A program made the translations under genes and the position numbers. From Litoreibacter ascidiaceicola (GTDB lineage Bacteria; Pseudomonadota; Alphaproteobacteria; Rhodobacterales; Rhodobacteraceae), in contig NZ_FQUV01000007.1 in the NCBI RefSeq assembly GCF_900129235.1, forward strand, positions 178,955-242,954: DNA of 64,000 bases, written 5' to 3'. The notes under the pieces are model-generated. The model worked only from the letters and a program-made list of their open reading frames with translations, did no database searches and was not told the origin of the DNA. This document shows, piece after piece, positions 54,415 to 61,834 of the stretch. How positions within the stretch are numbered: position 1 is the stretch's first letter; every line of letters begins with the position of its first letter.

Positions 54415-54696
54415 TTAACGCAGCGTGCGCAGGACCTTCAGTTCCCCGGCCAACAGCGCTTCCACAACGTTTGGCCCTCCGTCCCTAACAGCGCGTTCCA
54501 TATATTTGCGGGCGACAGCGTCATGGCCTAACTTCCCGGCCAGACTGGCAGCAAGTAGGTTGCGCACAGGGCAGCCTTTCGTGCCATGGCCGTCATTGTG
54601 TATGATACCGTCCTTGAGGATTGGGAGGACATCTGTGCGTAGTCGGGCGGTAAGAATTTTTTGATCATGTCGGTTTCCGAGGCCAAGATCGGGCGC
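54415..54696 (-). pseudogene. Open frame without start, likely remnant of a gene
   Basis: Frame of 93 sense codons between stop codons at 54697-54699 and 54415-54417, with no ATG before codon 65. It reads like real protein (LGLGNRHDQKILTARLRTD near the start; KYMERAVRDGGPNVVEALL near the end). The family is not recognised. Short open stretches in other frames lie just upstream (54700-54850), as expected if frameshifts have broken a longer gene next to the tRNA. The 619-bp gap 54279-54897 shows nothing else convincing except the promoter at its right end. Confidence 0.35.
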
Positions 54697-54871
54697 TTAT
54701 GATCTGTGGTGCTGCGCCCGGTGCTTCGAGTCTGGGCGCTTACTGTCTGGACCGTCAGGTTTTGCGATGTCGATCAGGCGCACAATTTTCTGATACCATC
54801 CGGCGGATGCGCAATTGTTGTTCCTCACACGCGGCTTTGAACCCGAATTTCCGGCTTGGTGCCATTTTCGG

Positions 54872-54900
54872 TTGCCGCCCCCTAAAGCTATCGCTAAACG
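54872..54900 (+). promoter_or_regulatory. Original tRNA-Ser promoter, now before the tRNA fragment
   Basis: TTGCCG (54872-54877), 17-bp spacer, TAAACG (54895-54900), 7 nt before the first base of the truncated tRNA. The same layout in the same register stands before the intact tRNA at 58781-58809. Confidence 0.55.
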
Positions 54901-54947
54901 GGTCGGCGGAGACGTGGCCGAGTGGTCGAAGGCGCTCCCCTGCTAAG
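54898..54947 (+). repeat. attL: 50-bp direct repeat with 5' part of tRNA-Ser
   Basis: Perfect 50-bp copy of 58807-58856, from 10 bp before the tRNA through the anticodon loop (ends CTGCTAAG). After it the sequence leaves the tRNA (ACAGCACC instead of GGAGTAGG). It marks the left end of the element and leaves a 40-nt tRNA fragment at 54908-54947 that cannot fold into a tRNA. Confidence 0.9.
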
Positions 54948-54963
54948 ACAGCACCATTTTCAC

Positions 54964-55980
54964 CTAATCAACTGATTTAATTGATTTTTTAGTCGATTCG
55001 GCTTGGGTGTGTGAAACTAGTGTGCTTATCGCATCTGCCGCTGCGCGACCCTTCTGATCAGCGTGGATATATGTCTCCTGAACCAGTCGGACGCTCTTCC
55101 ATCTTCCGGCCTGAGCAATGTCGTTCGCACTCCACCCCATTCGGTTCAAAGCTGTCGCGAGGCTGTGACGGCCAGCTTGGTGTGGGGGCACATAATCAAT
55201 CTCCGCATCTTCGCAGACGGACTTCCAAATTCCATGGACACCGCTCTTATTCTTGTAACCAAATAGATGTGCATGTTTCGGCTTCAGATGGGAGATTTCT
55301 CGCGCCAGTGTTTCTGAAAAGAACGCGATGCCATCTTCTCCGTTTTTCGTTGTGCCGAGGTCAGCACTGCGTCGTTCAAGGTCGATGTCTGATCTCTTCA
55401 GTCGAGTTACCTCGCTTATCCGTGCACCAGTCTCAAACATGAAAAGACAAAGCGATGCTAAATGGGGTAAACCCCGGTCTCTCGCAGCGCGTCGAAACTT
55501 CAAAATCCAATCCGGATCGACTGCTCGACGTCGAGGTTTTTCGACAGGGAAGTGGGGTACTTTTATCGGATCACAAAGGCCCATCTGAGCTGCATGATTG
55601 ATGATTGCGCGCGCCGTGCCAATGACCTGACGGTTCTTGGTACTCCCTTTCGCGTTTGGTAAGAGCGTGTCGGCAGCCTCGCGAATGTGGATCGGAAGGA
55701 TGTTGGCGATTAACTGATCCCCAAAGAGCTTAACAATGGGACCAACGAAGCGAGCATTTGGTCTTTGTTTTAGGTACAAAGCGGCGGCATCTCCAAAGGT
55801 GGTCCGGTGACCTCGCCCGTAAATCTGATCTTTGTAGAGTTTAGCCTCCAAAACTGCCTTTGCCTCTTCAGCGATAGCGCGGTTATCTGTCTTCAGGCTC
55901 TTCCGAATGGTTTGACCGCCAACAGTTCCGACGGCGTAGTAAAACCGAGTGTTGCCACGTTTCTGAAGTTTTAGTGCCAT
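54964..55980 (-). CDS. Tyrosine-type site-specific integrase of the tRNA-Ser element
   Basis: A 338-residue recombinase. The N-terminal part has an Arm/SAM-like DNA-binding region (TFGDAAALYLKQRPNARFVG). The catalytic domain shows Arg in ETGARISEV, the box II region PHQAGRHSLATAL, AGRWKSVRLVQ and nucleophile Tyr in ETYIHAD. It sits 17 bp inside attL, as an element integrase should. ATG 55980 is preferred; a TTG at 55998 would add six residues. Its usual target is inferred to be the tRNA-Ser 5' half. Confidence 0.9.
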   Translation of the reverse strand: MALKLQKRGNTRFYYAVGTVGGQTIRKSLKTDNRAIAEEAKAVLEAKLYKDQIYGRGHRTTFGDAAALYLKQRPNARFVGPIVKLFGDQLIANILPIHIREAADTLLPNAKGSTKNRQVIGTARAIINHAAQMGLCDPIKVPHFPVEKPRRRAVDPDWILKFRRAARDRGLPHLASLCLFMFETGARISEVTRLKRSDIDLERRSADLGTTKNGEDGIAFFSETLAREISHLKPKHAHLFGYKNKSGVHGIWKSVCEDAEIDYVPPHQAGRHSLATALNRMGWSANDIAQAGRWKSVRLVQETYIHADQKGRAAADAISTLVSHTQAESTKKSIKSVD

Positions 55981-56227
55981 TTTAGCCCCTGTTTTCAAAT
56001 GGATGGGACAGAGGCTAATAAGTGATGTGATGACAAAATAGGTAAGTGTTGCTTACGGCGGTTACTTGCCGATCTTTGGGGTCTGCCAGTTAACCCGACG
56101 CTTTCGATAGCCCGGAATGAATTCCCAAATTGGGTTCCAGTGGGATAAGGTATCGTCTGGACGGGAAGCAGACTTTCGCTACGTTTTGCAAACAACGCAG
56201 TTTTGACTGTGTAAGCATACTATCAAC

Positions 56228-56986
56228 CTACAGTACCAAGACCAAATTTTGTGCCGAAGCTTCCAGTAATGCAAGCTCTTCCCAATCGGGAAACGCGGAC
56301 AGTTCTCCACGAATCCAAATGTAGTCGGGGTCGGCGAGAAGTACAGTGGCAACTAACGCGCTGAAGGGAGATTCAGGTTGTGCTTCTTTAAGCAACTTTT
56401 CGATACCACGAACGATCTTCGCCCATTTTCTGGCGGTCGCGTCACCTAGTTGGTAACTTTCAAGATCACTGCGGATGGTTTCCAGTGCTGAGCAAACACT
56501 TTCGCCCACCTTCATTCGGACACTAACGAGCCTTTCGGAATCATTCAGATACAACGCGTCGATTATAGTTCTACGGCCCATTTCATCGCGCCACCTCAAT
56601 CGGTAGTTTTGAAAATACATATGAGCCGACGGAAGTGTATCATACGGATTAATGATTTCTCCGTCTACCTCAACGTTGTAGGTACCCTTTCGTCCGTTGC
56701 ATCGTTTGCAAGACGGCAGAAGATTATCCCAATCTACGACCAAATCGGGAAAACTCTCTTTGAGCCTGAAGTGTTCAACTTCCATATATTTCGACTCTTC
56801 GCTGACGTCGACTTCACAGTACGCGCACTTGCTGAAAGAGCTTTCAAGCAGTGGGTTTTTAATCGCTTTCCGATTCCAGACGGAATTTCCGGTTGCCCGA
56901 TATTGAGCAGTCAAATCTTCAACCACTTCATCGGTTAGGTAGGCGGGCTTTACACCACGCGTCAACTTAATCACGTGTCGCCTCAT
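56228..56986 (-). CDS. HNH endonuclease, PtuB-like (Septu defence)
   Basis: A 252-residue protein with a zinc-type HNH nuclease core: CAYC (about 54-57), EVEHFRLK (catalytic His region, about 70-77) and CKRCNGRKG (about 95-103). The rest is helical without motifs I know. Next to an ABC-type ATPase this is the PtuB role in Septu anti-phage systems, cutting DNA (or RNA) on phage sensing. ATG 56986 overlaps the ATPase stop; a TTG at 57001 would extend it. It is the distal gene of the pair. Confidence 0.82.
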   Translation of the reverse strand: MRRHVIKLTRGVKPAYLTDEVVEDLTAQYRATGNSVWNRKAIKNPLLESSFSKCAYCEVDVSEESKYMEVEHFRLKESFPDLVVDWDNLLPSCKRCNGRKGTYNVEVDGEIINPYDTLPSAHMYFQNYRLRWRDEMGRRTIIDALYLNDSERLVSVRMKVGESVCSALETIRSDLESYQLGDATARKWAKIVRGIEKLLKEAQPESPFSALVATVLLADPDYIWIRGELSAFPDWEELALLEASAQNLVLVL

Positions 56987-58187
56987 CCAAACTGCTATCA
57001 AAGGCGAATGGCGCGGATTGAATTTCCAATAGTTTCCGGAGTGGACTTTGCTCGTGCAGCATTTCTTTCAACACGGCTAAGGCTTGATTCACGCCCTTCG
57101 AATCGTCCATATCCAAAGCTGTATCGAAATTGTGCATGGCGTCACGAAATGTGGGTGTCCTAGTGTTCTCAACGCCCATTACATCCTCTAAGATTTCTTC
57201 AATCGTCCATCCCTTAAAGCCATACTTACCAGTCGAGATCGATTTGCGTTCGACACTACCGTCCTCGTTCCTTCTCAATGAGATTACTTCATTGGAGTTA
57301 GTGGTCTGGACCACATGTGGGCTATGTGTAGTTACAATTATCTGAGCATGTGGAAAGGCAGAACTAAGTATGCGACCAATCTCTTGCTGCCATGATGGAT
57401 GAAGATGTAAGTCAATTTCATCAATTAGTATCACCCCAGAAAACTCACTAGCAGATACTTTCAGATTTCTAAATTCGAGTTCCTTCAATATGCTCAAAAG
57501 CAAGAAGTAAGATGACCGAAATCCCGATGATAAAAGTTCAAATGGTATAATGCCATTTGGTGTGGAGACTAGTACTTCAAAGCTAGTTACATCCACCTGA
57601 TCTAGTACAACTTCTGGATCAAGTATTGAGAAAAATCGTTTAGCTGTTTCTAAGTTTTCGAGCATTTGAGGCGTCCAGCTACTTTTATTCGCGTGGGGAG
57701 CCAGCAGGTAGCGGTTAGTTAACCAAGTTTTAATTTCATTTTGTGATAAATCGTTAGCCACTTTCTGGCGGAAGTTTTTTTCATCAAACGTTGGATCGCG
57801 GGAGATGGTATTCTGCTGAAAGTATGTGAGGTCACGCGAAGCCCTTATGTGAATAAGGTTTTTAGCATCGGAACGACTATAATTAAGAAACTCTCCTTGC
57901 TTGGGGTCGAGTTCATTTACCTGAATTTGAATTATGTGCTCTGAACCGTCGCTTTGGATGGTTAACGCCGATGATCCACTCTCTGCTGATTGCCGTCGCT
58001 TGAGGCGATGAGTGCGTCCTAAGCTAAATGAAGCGGTTATCGCCTCAAGGACAGTTGTTTTGCCAATCCCGTTGTCACCACATATCAAATTTATTCCGGC
58101 GTCATTTCTAAACGAAAGATTAAGTGCAGGGAAAGGACCGATGTCCGATAGAGTTAACTTCGTGATCCGTAGCGATGTTTTGGTCAC
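56967..58187 (-). CDS. ABC-type AAA ATPase, PtuA-like (Septu defence)
   Basis: A 406-residue ATPase of the SMC/OLD-like class: Walker A CGDNGIGKTTVLEAI (about 36-50), signature region LLSSGFRSSYFLLLS, Walker B GVILIDEIDLHLHP and H-loop VTTHSPHVVQT. There is no TOPRIM domain, which argues against OLD/Gabija. PtuA-type ATPases hold the HNH partner inactive until phage signals lower nucleotide binding (family knowledge). GTG 58187 has AAAGGA 7 nt upstream; another GTG at 58211 is in frame. The gene overlaps the HNH gene by 20 bp. Confidence 0.85.
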   Translation of the reverse strand: MTKTSLRITKLTLSDIGPFPALNLSFRNDAGINLICGDNGIGKTTVLEAITASFSLGRTHRLKRRQSAESGSSALTIQSDGSEHIIQIQVNELDPKQGEFLNYSRSDAKNLIHIRASRDLTYFQQNTISRDPTFDEKNFRQKVANDLSQNEIKTWLTNRYLLAPHANKSSWTPQMLENLETAKRFFSILDPEVVLDQVDVTSFEVLVSTPNGIIPFELLSSGFRSSYFLLLSILKELEFRNLKVSASEFSGVILIDEIDLHLHPSWQQEIGRILSSAFPHAQIIVTTHSPHVVQTTNSNEVISLRRNEDGSVERKSISTGKYGFKGWTIEEILEDVMGVENTRTPTFRDAMHNFDTALDMDDSKGVNQALAVLKEMLHEQSPLRKLLEIQSAPFAFDSSLDEATRD

Positions 58188-58780
58188 TTTTTCGTCCTTT
58201 TCCGGAAACACGTTGATGTTGCATGATTATTTCGATGTTGGCAAATGGGTAGATCGAACAGGTCAAATCTTGCTTAATTGTGGCGCAAGGATACGGATAA
58301 AATGAGGTTTGGATCGCTAGTTCCTTATCACTTTATTGCGCCCTGCAGAGCTGTAGATGTGCTACTTGTCATGTGCTCCCCGATTGTGTGCCTGTTCAAG
58401 CGTGACCTTCGCAGGTTATCCATCAAAGTTCGAATTCGTCAGAAAACCTGCCTCCGACCTTTGAAAACGCCGTACGACGCGCAAACCGACGGTTTGGTGA
58501 GCCGCACTGCGGCATCCCCCCTTGTCGAAGGGCAGTTAAGGGCCGCGATCTACCAGTAAAGCCCTTTTCGCACCATGATCGGAGCGGGTTGCGCTAGTTT
58601 TGTATGTCTTCAAGCGCAACGAGAGTCATATCAAACATTTGATTCCTGATAGAGCCCAAACAAAACGTGAACGGACTGTGCGTATTTTGTGTGATTCTGT
58701 GTGCCCCTGTCTGCACCGTCCTGCACATTGGTCAGTTTTACTTACCGTCTCTTTTAGGGGCAGTTTTGTCGAAAAATGCC

Positions 58781-58809
58781 TTGTACACAGGGCGCTAGTT
58801 CACTAGACG
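58781..58809 (+). promoter_or_regulatory. Element-borne promoter now driving tRNA-Ser
   Basis: TTGTAC (58781-58786), 17-bp spacer, TAGACG (58804-58809), 7 nt before the tRNA. Spacing and position equal those of the original promoter (54872-54900), but most bases differ and come from the element. The gap 58188-58780 holds no convincing gene. Confidence 0.5.
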
Positions 58810-58856
58810 GGTCGGCGGAGACGTGGCCGAGTGGTCGAAGGCGCTCCCCTGCTAAG
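58807..58856 (+). repeat. attR: 50-bp direct repeat with 5' part of tRNA-Ser
   Basis: Identical to 54898-54947. Here the sequence runs on into the 3' half of the tRNA, so the intact gene is rebuilt at this end. Confidence 0.9.
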
Positions 58857-58906
58857 GGAGTAGGCCCGGAAGGGTCTCGAGGGTTCGAATCCCTTCGTCT
58901 CCGCCA
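58817..58906 (+). tRNA. tRNA-Ser (anticodon GCU)
   Basis: GGAGACG acceptor 5' strand (58817) pairs with CGTCTCC (58896-58902); discriminator G, CCA encoded. Anticodon GCT at 58851-58853 in a CTGCTAA loop, long class II variable arm (AGGCCCGGAAGGGTCT region), T-arm GGGTTCGAATCCC. Reads AGC/AGU codons. Its 5' half and upstream region derive from the element. Confidence 0.96.
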
Positions 58907-58929
58907 CCACACATTTTTGATCGCTTTGA

Positions 58930-58953
58930 TTGGGTCGCCTTGGGCGGCCCTTT
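58930..58953 (+). terminator. Terminator after tRNA-Ser
   Basis: GGGTCGCC, loop TTG, GGCGGCCC, TTTTGCTTTG; one wobble in the stem. Confidence 0.75.
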
Positions 58954-59056
58954 TGCTTTGTTTTGTTGGCGTTTAGGCGTCTTTCAGGTTTCCCTCGATT
59001 TCTTTCGATAGTGCTCGTATGCTTTTCTTGAGTGGTACAGAATGTGGTATTAATAG

Positions 59057-60250
59057 ATGGCAGCGCTGGGCGGCAAGCTTACGAAGAAGTTGGTAGAGAA
59101 CCTTGGACCGGGTCGGCATGGCGACGGGAATGGGTTGTATCTGGTTGTTGACCCGTCCGGTGCGCGGCGCTGGATTGTTCGCGTGGTTGTTAAAGGTCAA
59201 AAGAACAAGAAGGGTGCGCCCTTGCGGACCGACTTTGGCTTGGGCGGGGCAGATATCGTCACGATCAACCAGGCCCGTGACCGAGCGCTGGAATATCGCC
59301 GCATGGCCAAGCAGGGCCTGAACCCGAGATTTGCTGCCACCCGAGAAATCCCGACCTTTGAGGAGGTCGCGCAGCAAGTCCATATCGAGCGCTTGCCAAC
59401 TTGGAAAAATCCCAAGCATGGGCAGCAGTGGATCAACACACTGCGCGACTATGCGTTTCCTAAAATTGGCCGCATGCCAATTGATAGTATCGACCAGCCG
59501 GAGGTGTTGATGTGCTTGGCGCCAATCTGGACCGACAAGCACGAAACCGCCCGCAGGTTGTCTCAACGGATTAAAACTGTGTTGGACGTGGCACGCTCGA
59601 AGGGGTTTCGGTCCGGTGAGAACCCGGTGACGGCAATCAAAGACGCGCAGGTTTTGCCGAGGGTGTCCGCGAAGCCAAAGCATCACAAAGCAGTTCGCTG
59701 GCAAGATATGCCTCGGCTCTTTGAGGTTTTGAGTGGGCGCGATGGCATGGCTGCAAAGGCACTGATGTTTACCGCATTGTCTGCATCCCGCACGACGGAG
59801 GTGCTTGAGATGCGCTGGGAAGAGTTGGATGTTGAGATGGGTGTGTGGACTTGTCCTGCGGAGCGCATGAAGACTGGGTCCGCGCATAGGGTTCCGATGA
59901 CGCCTCAAATGCTGTCGATTGTAGAAGAGTTACGCGCGATGAACTCGGAGTTCGTGTTCGAAGGGCAGAAACGGCACAGGCCCTTGTCCAATATGTCGAT
60001 GCTGATGTTGCTGCGCCGTGTAACGAATGGGGACGCGACGGTGCACGGGCTGCGCTCGACGTTCCGCGACTGGGCCTCCGAAGTCGCCAACGCACCGCGA
60101 GAAGTAGCGGAGATGTGCTTGGCTCATAGGGTCGGATCGGATGTCGAGAGGGCATACGCGCGGTCTGACCTATTGGATAAGAGGCGCGTGCTTATGGTGA
60201 GATGGTCAAGTTTCGTGTCGGGACGTGAAGGGAAGTTCATCGATGTTTAG
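59057..60250 (+). CDS. P4-type tyrosine integrase of the second island
   Basis: A 397-residue integrase with the N-terminal DUF4102/Arm domain (GLYLVVDPSGARRWIVRVV, about 25-45). The core-binding domain is followed by a catalytic domain with Arg in ALSASRTTEVLEM, box II HGLRSTFRDWASE, AHRVG and Tyr in VERAYAR. Position just after the tRNA 3' end is standard for this family. The next gene overlaps its end by 8 bp. Confidence 0.93.
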   Translation: MAALGGKLTKKLVENLGPGRHGDGNGLYLVVDPSGARRWIVRVVVKGQKNKKGAPLRTDFGLGGADIVTINQARDRALEYRRMAKQGLNPRFAATREIPTFEEVAQQVHIERLPTWKNPKHGQQWINTLRDYAFPKIGRMPIDSIDQPEVLMCLAPIWTDKHETARRLSQRIKTVLDVARSKGFRSGENPVTAIKDAQVLPRVSAKPKHHKAVRWQDMPRLFEVLSGRDGMAAKALMFTALSASRTTEVLEMRWEELDVEMGVWTCPAERMKTGSAHRVPMTPQMLSIVEELRAMNSEFVFEGQKRHRPLSNMSMLMLLRRVTNGDATVHGLRSTFRDWASEVANAPREVAEMCLAHRVGSDVERAYARSDLLDKRRVLMVRWSSFVSGREGKFIDV

Positions 60251-61100
60251 TCCAATAGGGTATACGTCCTTTGCCAAGCTTTGGCGGGAATTTACTTCGA
60301 AGCACTTTGTTCAGATATACACCAATGCTGCCGATGACTATGCAGGGGATCAAGCCAAAAGATCTTTTTACGTTGGTTCTCCAGCGGATATCTGTGAGCA
60401 AATTTTTCTTAAATCCTTTCTCGATTACCGGGTTGTCGTCGCAAAGGATTTGCAGCGAATAGCAAAAGTGGATGTGGCTTTAGATCGGCAATTCAACTCC
60501 ATCTACAAGAACGCGTCTGTTTTTGAGAGCACTCGTATTGCAGAGAACCCAGAAGAGGCAGGCTTAAATGGAGAGTTGCTGCAACGATTTGGCTCAGTTC
60601 GGTTTAAGCCTTGGAAGCAATACCACGACGACCCTGAAGCATGGACGAACGCTTACCCAAGACCGAGCGAAGTTGGCATAGGTCAGATAAATATAGAAAG
60701 CGCTCGCTTTCACACGCTTCCCTATGTTTTCGAACGGCTACAATTTGTCGTGCCCGATACTGTGCCACCTTGGGCAAGTGATGCATTCCACAAAGAATAT
60801 GTGAACAGATTTGTCGATGAATTCCCTGGATGGTCATTTTGTATCGATGATGACGATCTTGCTGGTTGGTCGAAGTCATGTCCAACTTACGTTTCCGAGT
60901 TCTTCGCTTGCAAAGACAATCCGGTTCAAACAGGCAGGCCGTCTAAAATTGACGGTATCGTCTCGGCCATCCAACAAATCTATCCGACAGGGATTCCAAA
61001 TGTACCTCTCAAGGAGATGCATCGCCAAATTGAAGCGACCCTAGGTGCTACCGTTTCTGAATCGACGATCAAAAGGGCGATCAAAAGACTGAAGAACTAG
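60243..61100 (+). CDS. Unknown protein coupled to the integrase, with C-terminal HTH-like segment
   Basis: A 285-residue protein starting ATG 60243 inside the integrase stop region (8-bp overlap). No membrane or signal sequence. The middle is aromatic (KPWKQYHDDPEAW, FPGWSFCIDDDDLAGW). The last 55 residues read GRPSKIDGIVSAIQQIYPTG and VSESTIKRAIKRLKN, like an AT-hook-style GRPSK followed by a helix-turn-helix. Possibly a DNA-binding regulator or directionality partner of the integrase; no family recognised. Confidence 0.65.
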   Translation: MFSPIGYTSFAKLWREFTSKHFVQIYTNAADDYAGDQAKRSFYVGSPADICEQIFLKSFLDYRVVVAKDLQRIAKVDVALDRQFNSIYKNASVFESTRIAENPEEAGLNGELLQRFGSVRFKPWKQYHDDPEAWTNAYPRPSEVGIGQINIESARFHTLPYVFERLQFVVPDTVPPWASDAFHKEYVNRFVDEFPGWSFCIDDDDLAGWSKSCPTYVSEFFACKDNPVQTGRPSKIDGIVSAIQQIYPTGIPNVPLKEMHRQIEATLGATVSESTIKRAIKRLKN

Positions 61101-61111
61101 GTCAAAACCAA

Positions 61112-61144
61112 GGTCAAAAGTCTCTGATGGTTTTTGACCCTTTT
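61112..61144 (+). terminator. Terminator after the integrase/HTH pair
   Basis: GGTCAAAA (61112-61119) pairs with TTTTGACC (61132-61139), then CTTTT. A further GGTCAAAA copy stands at 61100-61107. Confidence 0.65.
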
Positions 61145-61215
61145 GGCCCACTTCACAGAAACCAACTGACGAACACAAACACGGGGTACCCAAAGCAACT
61201 CAAGGGAACCCGATT

Positions 61216-61431
61216 ATGTCAGATAGTATCTTCGATAATTCCAAGAACTACGTCCTCGGCGACCCCGAGCTTGATCTGATCGGTGACCGCGACAAGCTCG
61301 CACAGTGGCGTCACAAAAACATGGGCCCTGCCTTCTACAAGCTCGGGAGGAAGGTCATCTACCGTGGGGCGGACTTGAACGCGTGGGCCGAGGCTTGCCG
61401 GGTTGACCCGAACGCGAACGACGTAATTTAA
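61216..61431 (+). CDS. Small excisionase-like HTH protein
   Basis: A 71-residue protein. The segment LAQWRHKNMGPAFYKLGRKVIYRGADLNAWAEAC is the winged HTH_17/AlpA pattern (Gly-Pro-x-Tyr-x-x-Leu-Gly-Arg ... Asp-Leu-x-x-Trp). Such proteins are excisionases or recombination directionality factors, or activators of integrase genes. It stands alone between the first integrase pair and the AlpA/recombinase pair. Confidence 0.75.
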   Translation: MSDSIFDNSKNYVLGDPELDLIGDRDKLAQWRHKNMGPAFYKLGRKVIYRGADLNAWAEACRVDPNANDVI

Positions 61432-61534
61432 TGTCCACGCGTTTTCCAATCCCGATACACCTGCAGGACTTGAATGGTGCCCTGTCTGTAGTCTCGAACC
61501 ATCGCCCATCACTTGACTGTGGTTTGGGCTAATC

Positions 61535-61834
61535 ATGTCTATCAGGCAAAAAGTCGAGCAGTTGAGTCTGTTCGAAGCTGTCGCAACGAGCTCTGAACCG
61601 AGACAATGTTCTCGAATCCAGCCTCCTACGCCCTGTTCTCATTGTGCCGAGCAATATTTGTCAGCCCATCAGGTCGCCGCGCGCTTTGATATCTCGAAAG
61701 CCACTGTGTGGCGTTGGCACACAAACAATCCGGATTTTCCCCGGCGGATCAAATTGAGCCCTGGAACATCGCGCTGGAAGTTAAGCGAGCTGGTTAGGTT
61801 CGAGGTGAAAATGCAAGCCCTGGATGGTGCCTGA
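61535..61834 (+). CDS. AlpA-family regulatory protein
   Basis: A 99-residue protein; residues about 41-95 (YLSAHQVAARFDISKATVWRWHTNNPDFP, then RIKLSPGTSRWKLSEL) match the AlpA/phage regulatory HTH. A CSHC pair lies before it. AlpA-type proteins activate integrase expression or excision. Its stop overlaps the start of the large recombinase gene (TGATG), so the two are translated together. Confidence 0.85.
   Translation: MSIRQKVEQLSLFEAVATSSEPRQCSRIQPPTPCSHCAEQYLSAHQVAARFDISKATVWRWHTNNPDFPRRIKLSPGTSRWKLSELVRFEVKMQALDGA

Larger units (their letters stand above)
54948..58806. mobile_element. 3.9-kb integrative element carrying integrase and Septu-like pair
   Basis: Bounded by the 50-bp direct repeats at 54898 and 58807. 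Contents: tyrosine integrase (54964), HNH protein (56228) and ABC-type ATPase (56967), all on the minus strand, then about 600 bp without genes and a promoter at the right end. The base composition is visibly more AT-rich than the surrounding core genes, especially 57.3-58.2 kb. No transfer or replication genes, so it needs help to move between cells. Confidence 0.88.

Noticed and set aside
56228..58187. Gabija or OLD-type defence, or a retron effector pair
   Set aside because: The ATPase has no TOPRIM nuclease domain, the partner is HNH not UvrD-like helicase, and no reverse transcriptase is nearby. Septu fits best.
58278..58559. 93-codon plus-strand frame in the gap before tRNA-Ser
   Set aside because: No ribosome site, no recognisable features; the region looks like degenerate non-coding DNA of the element.
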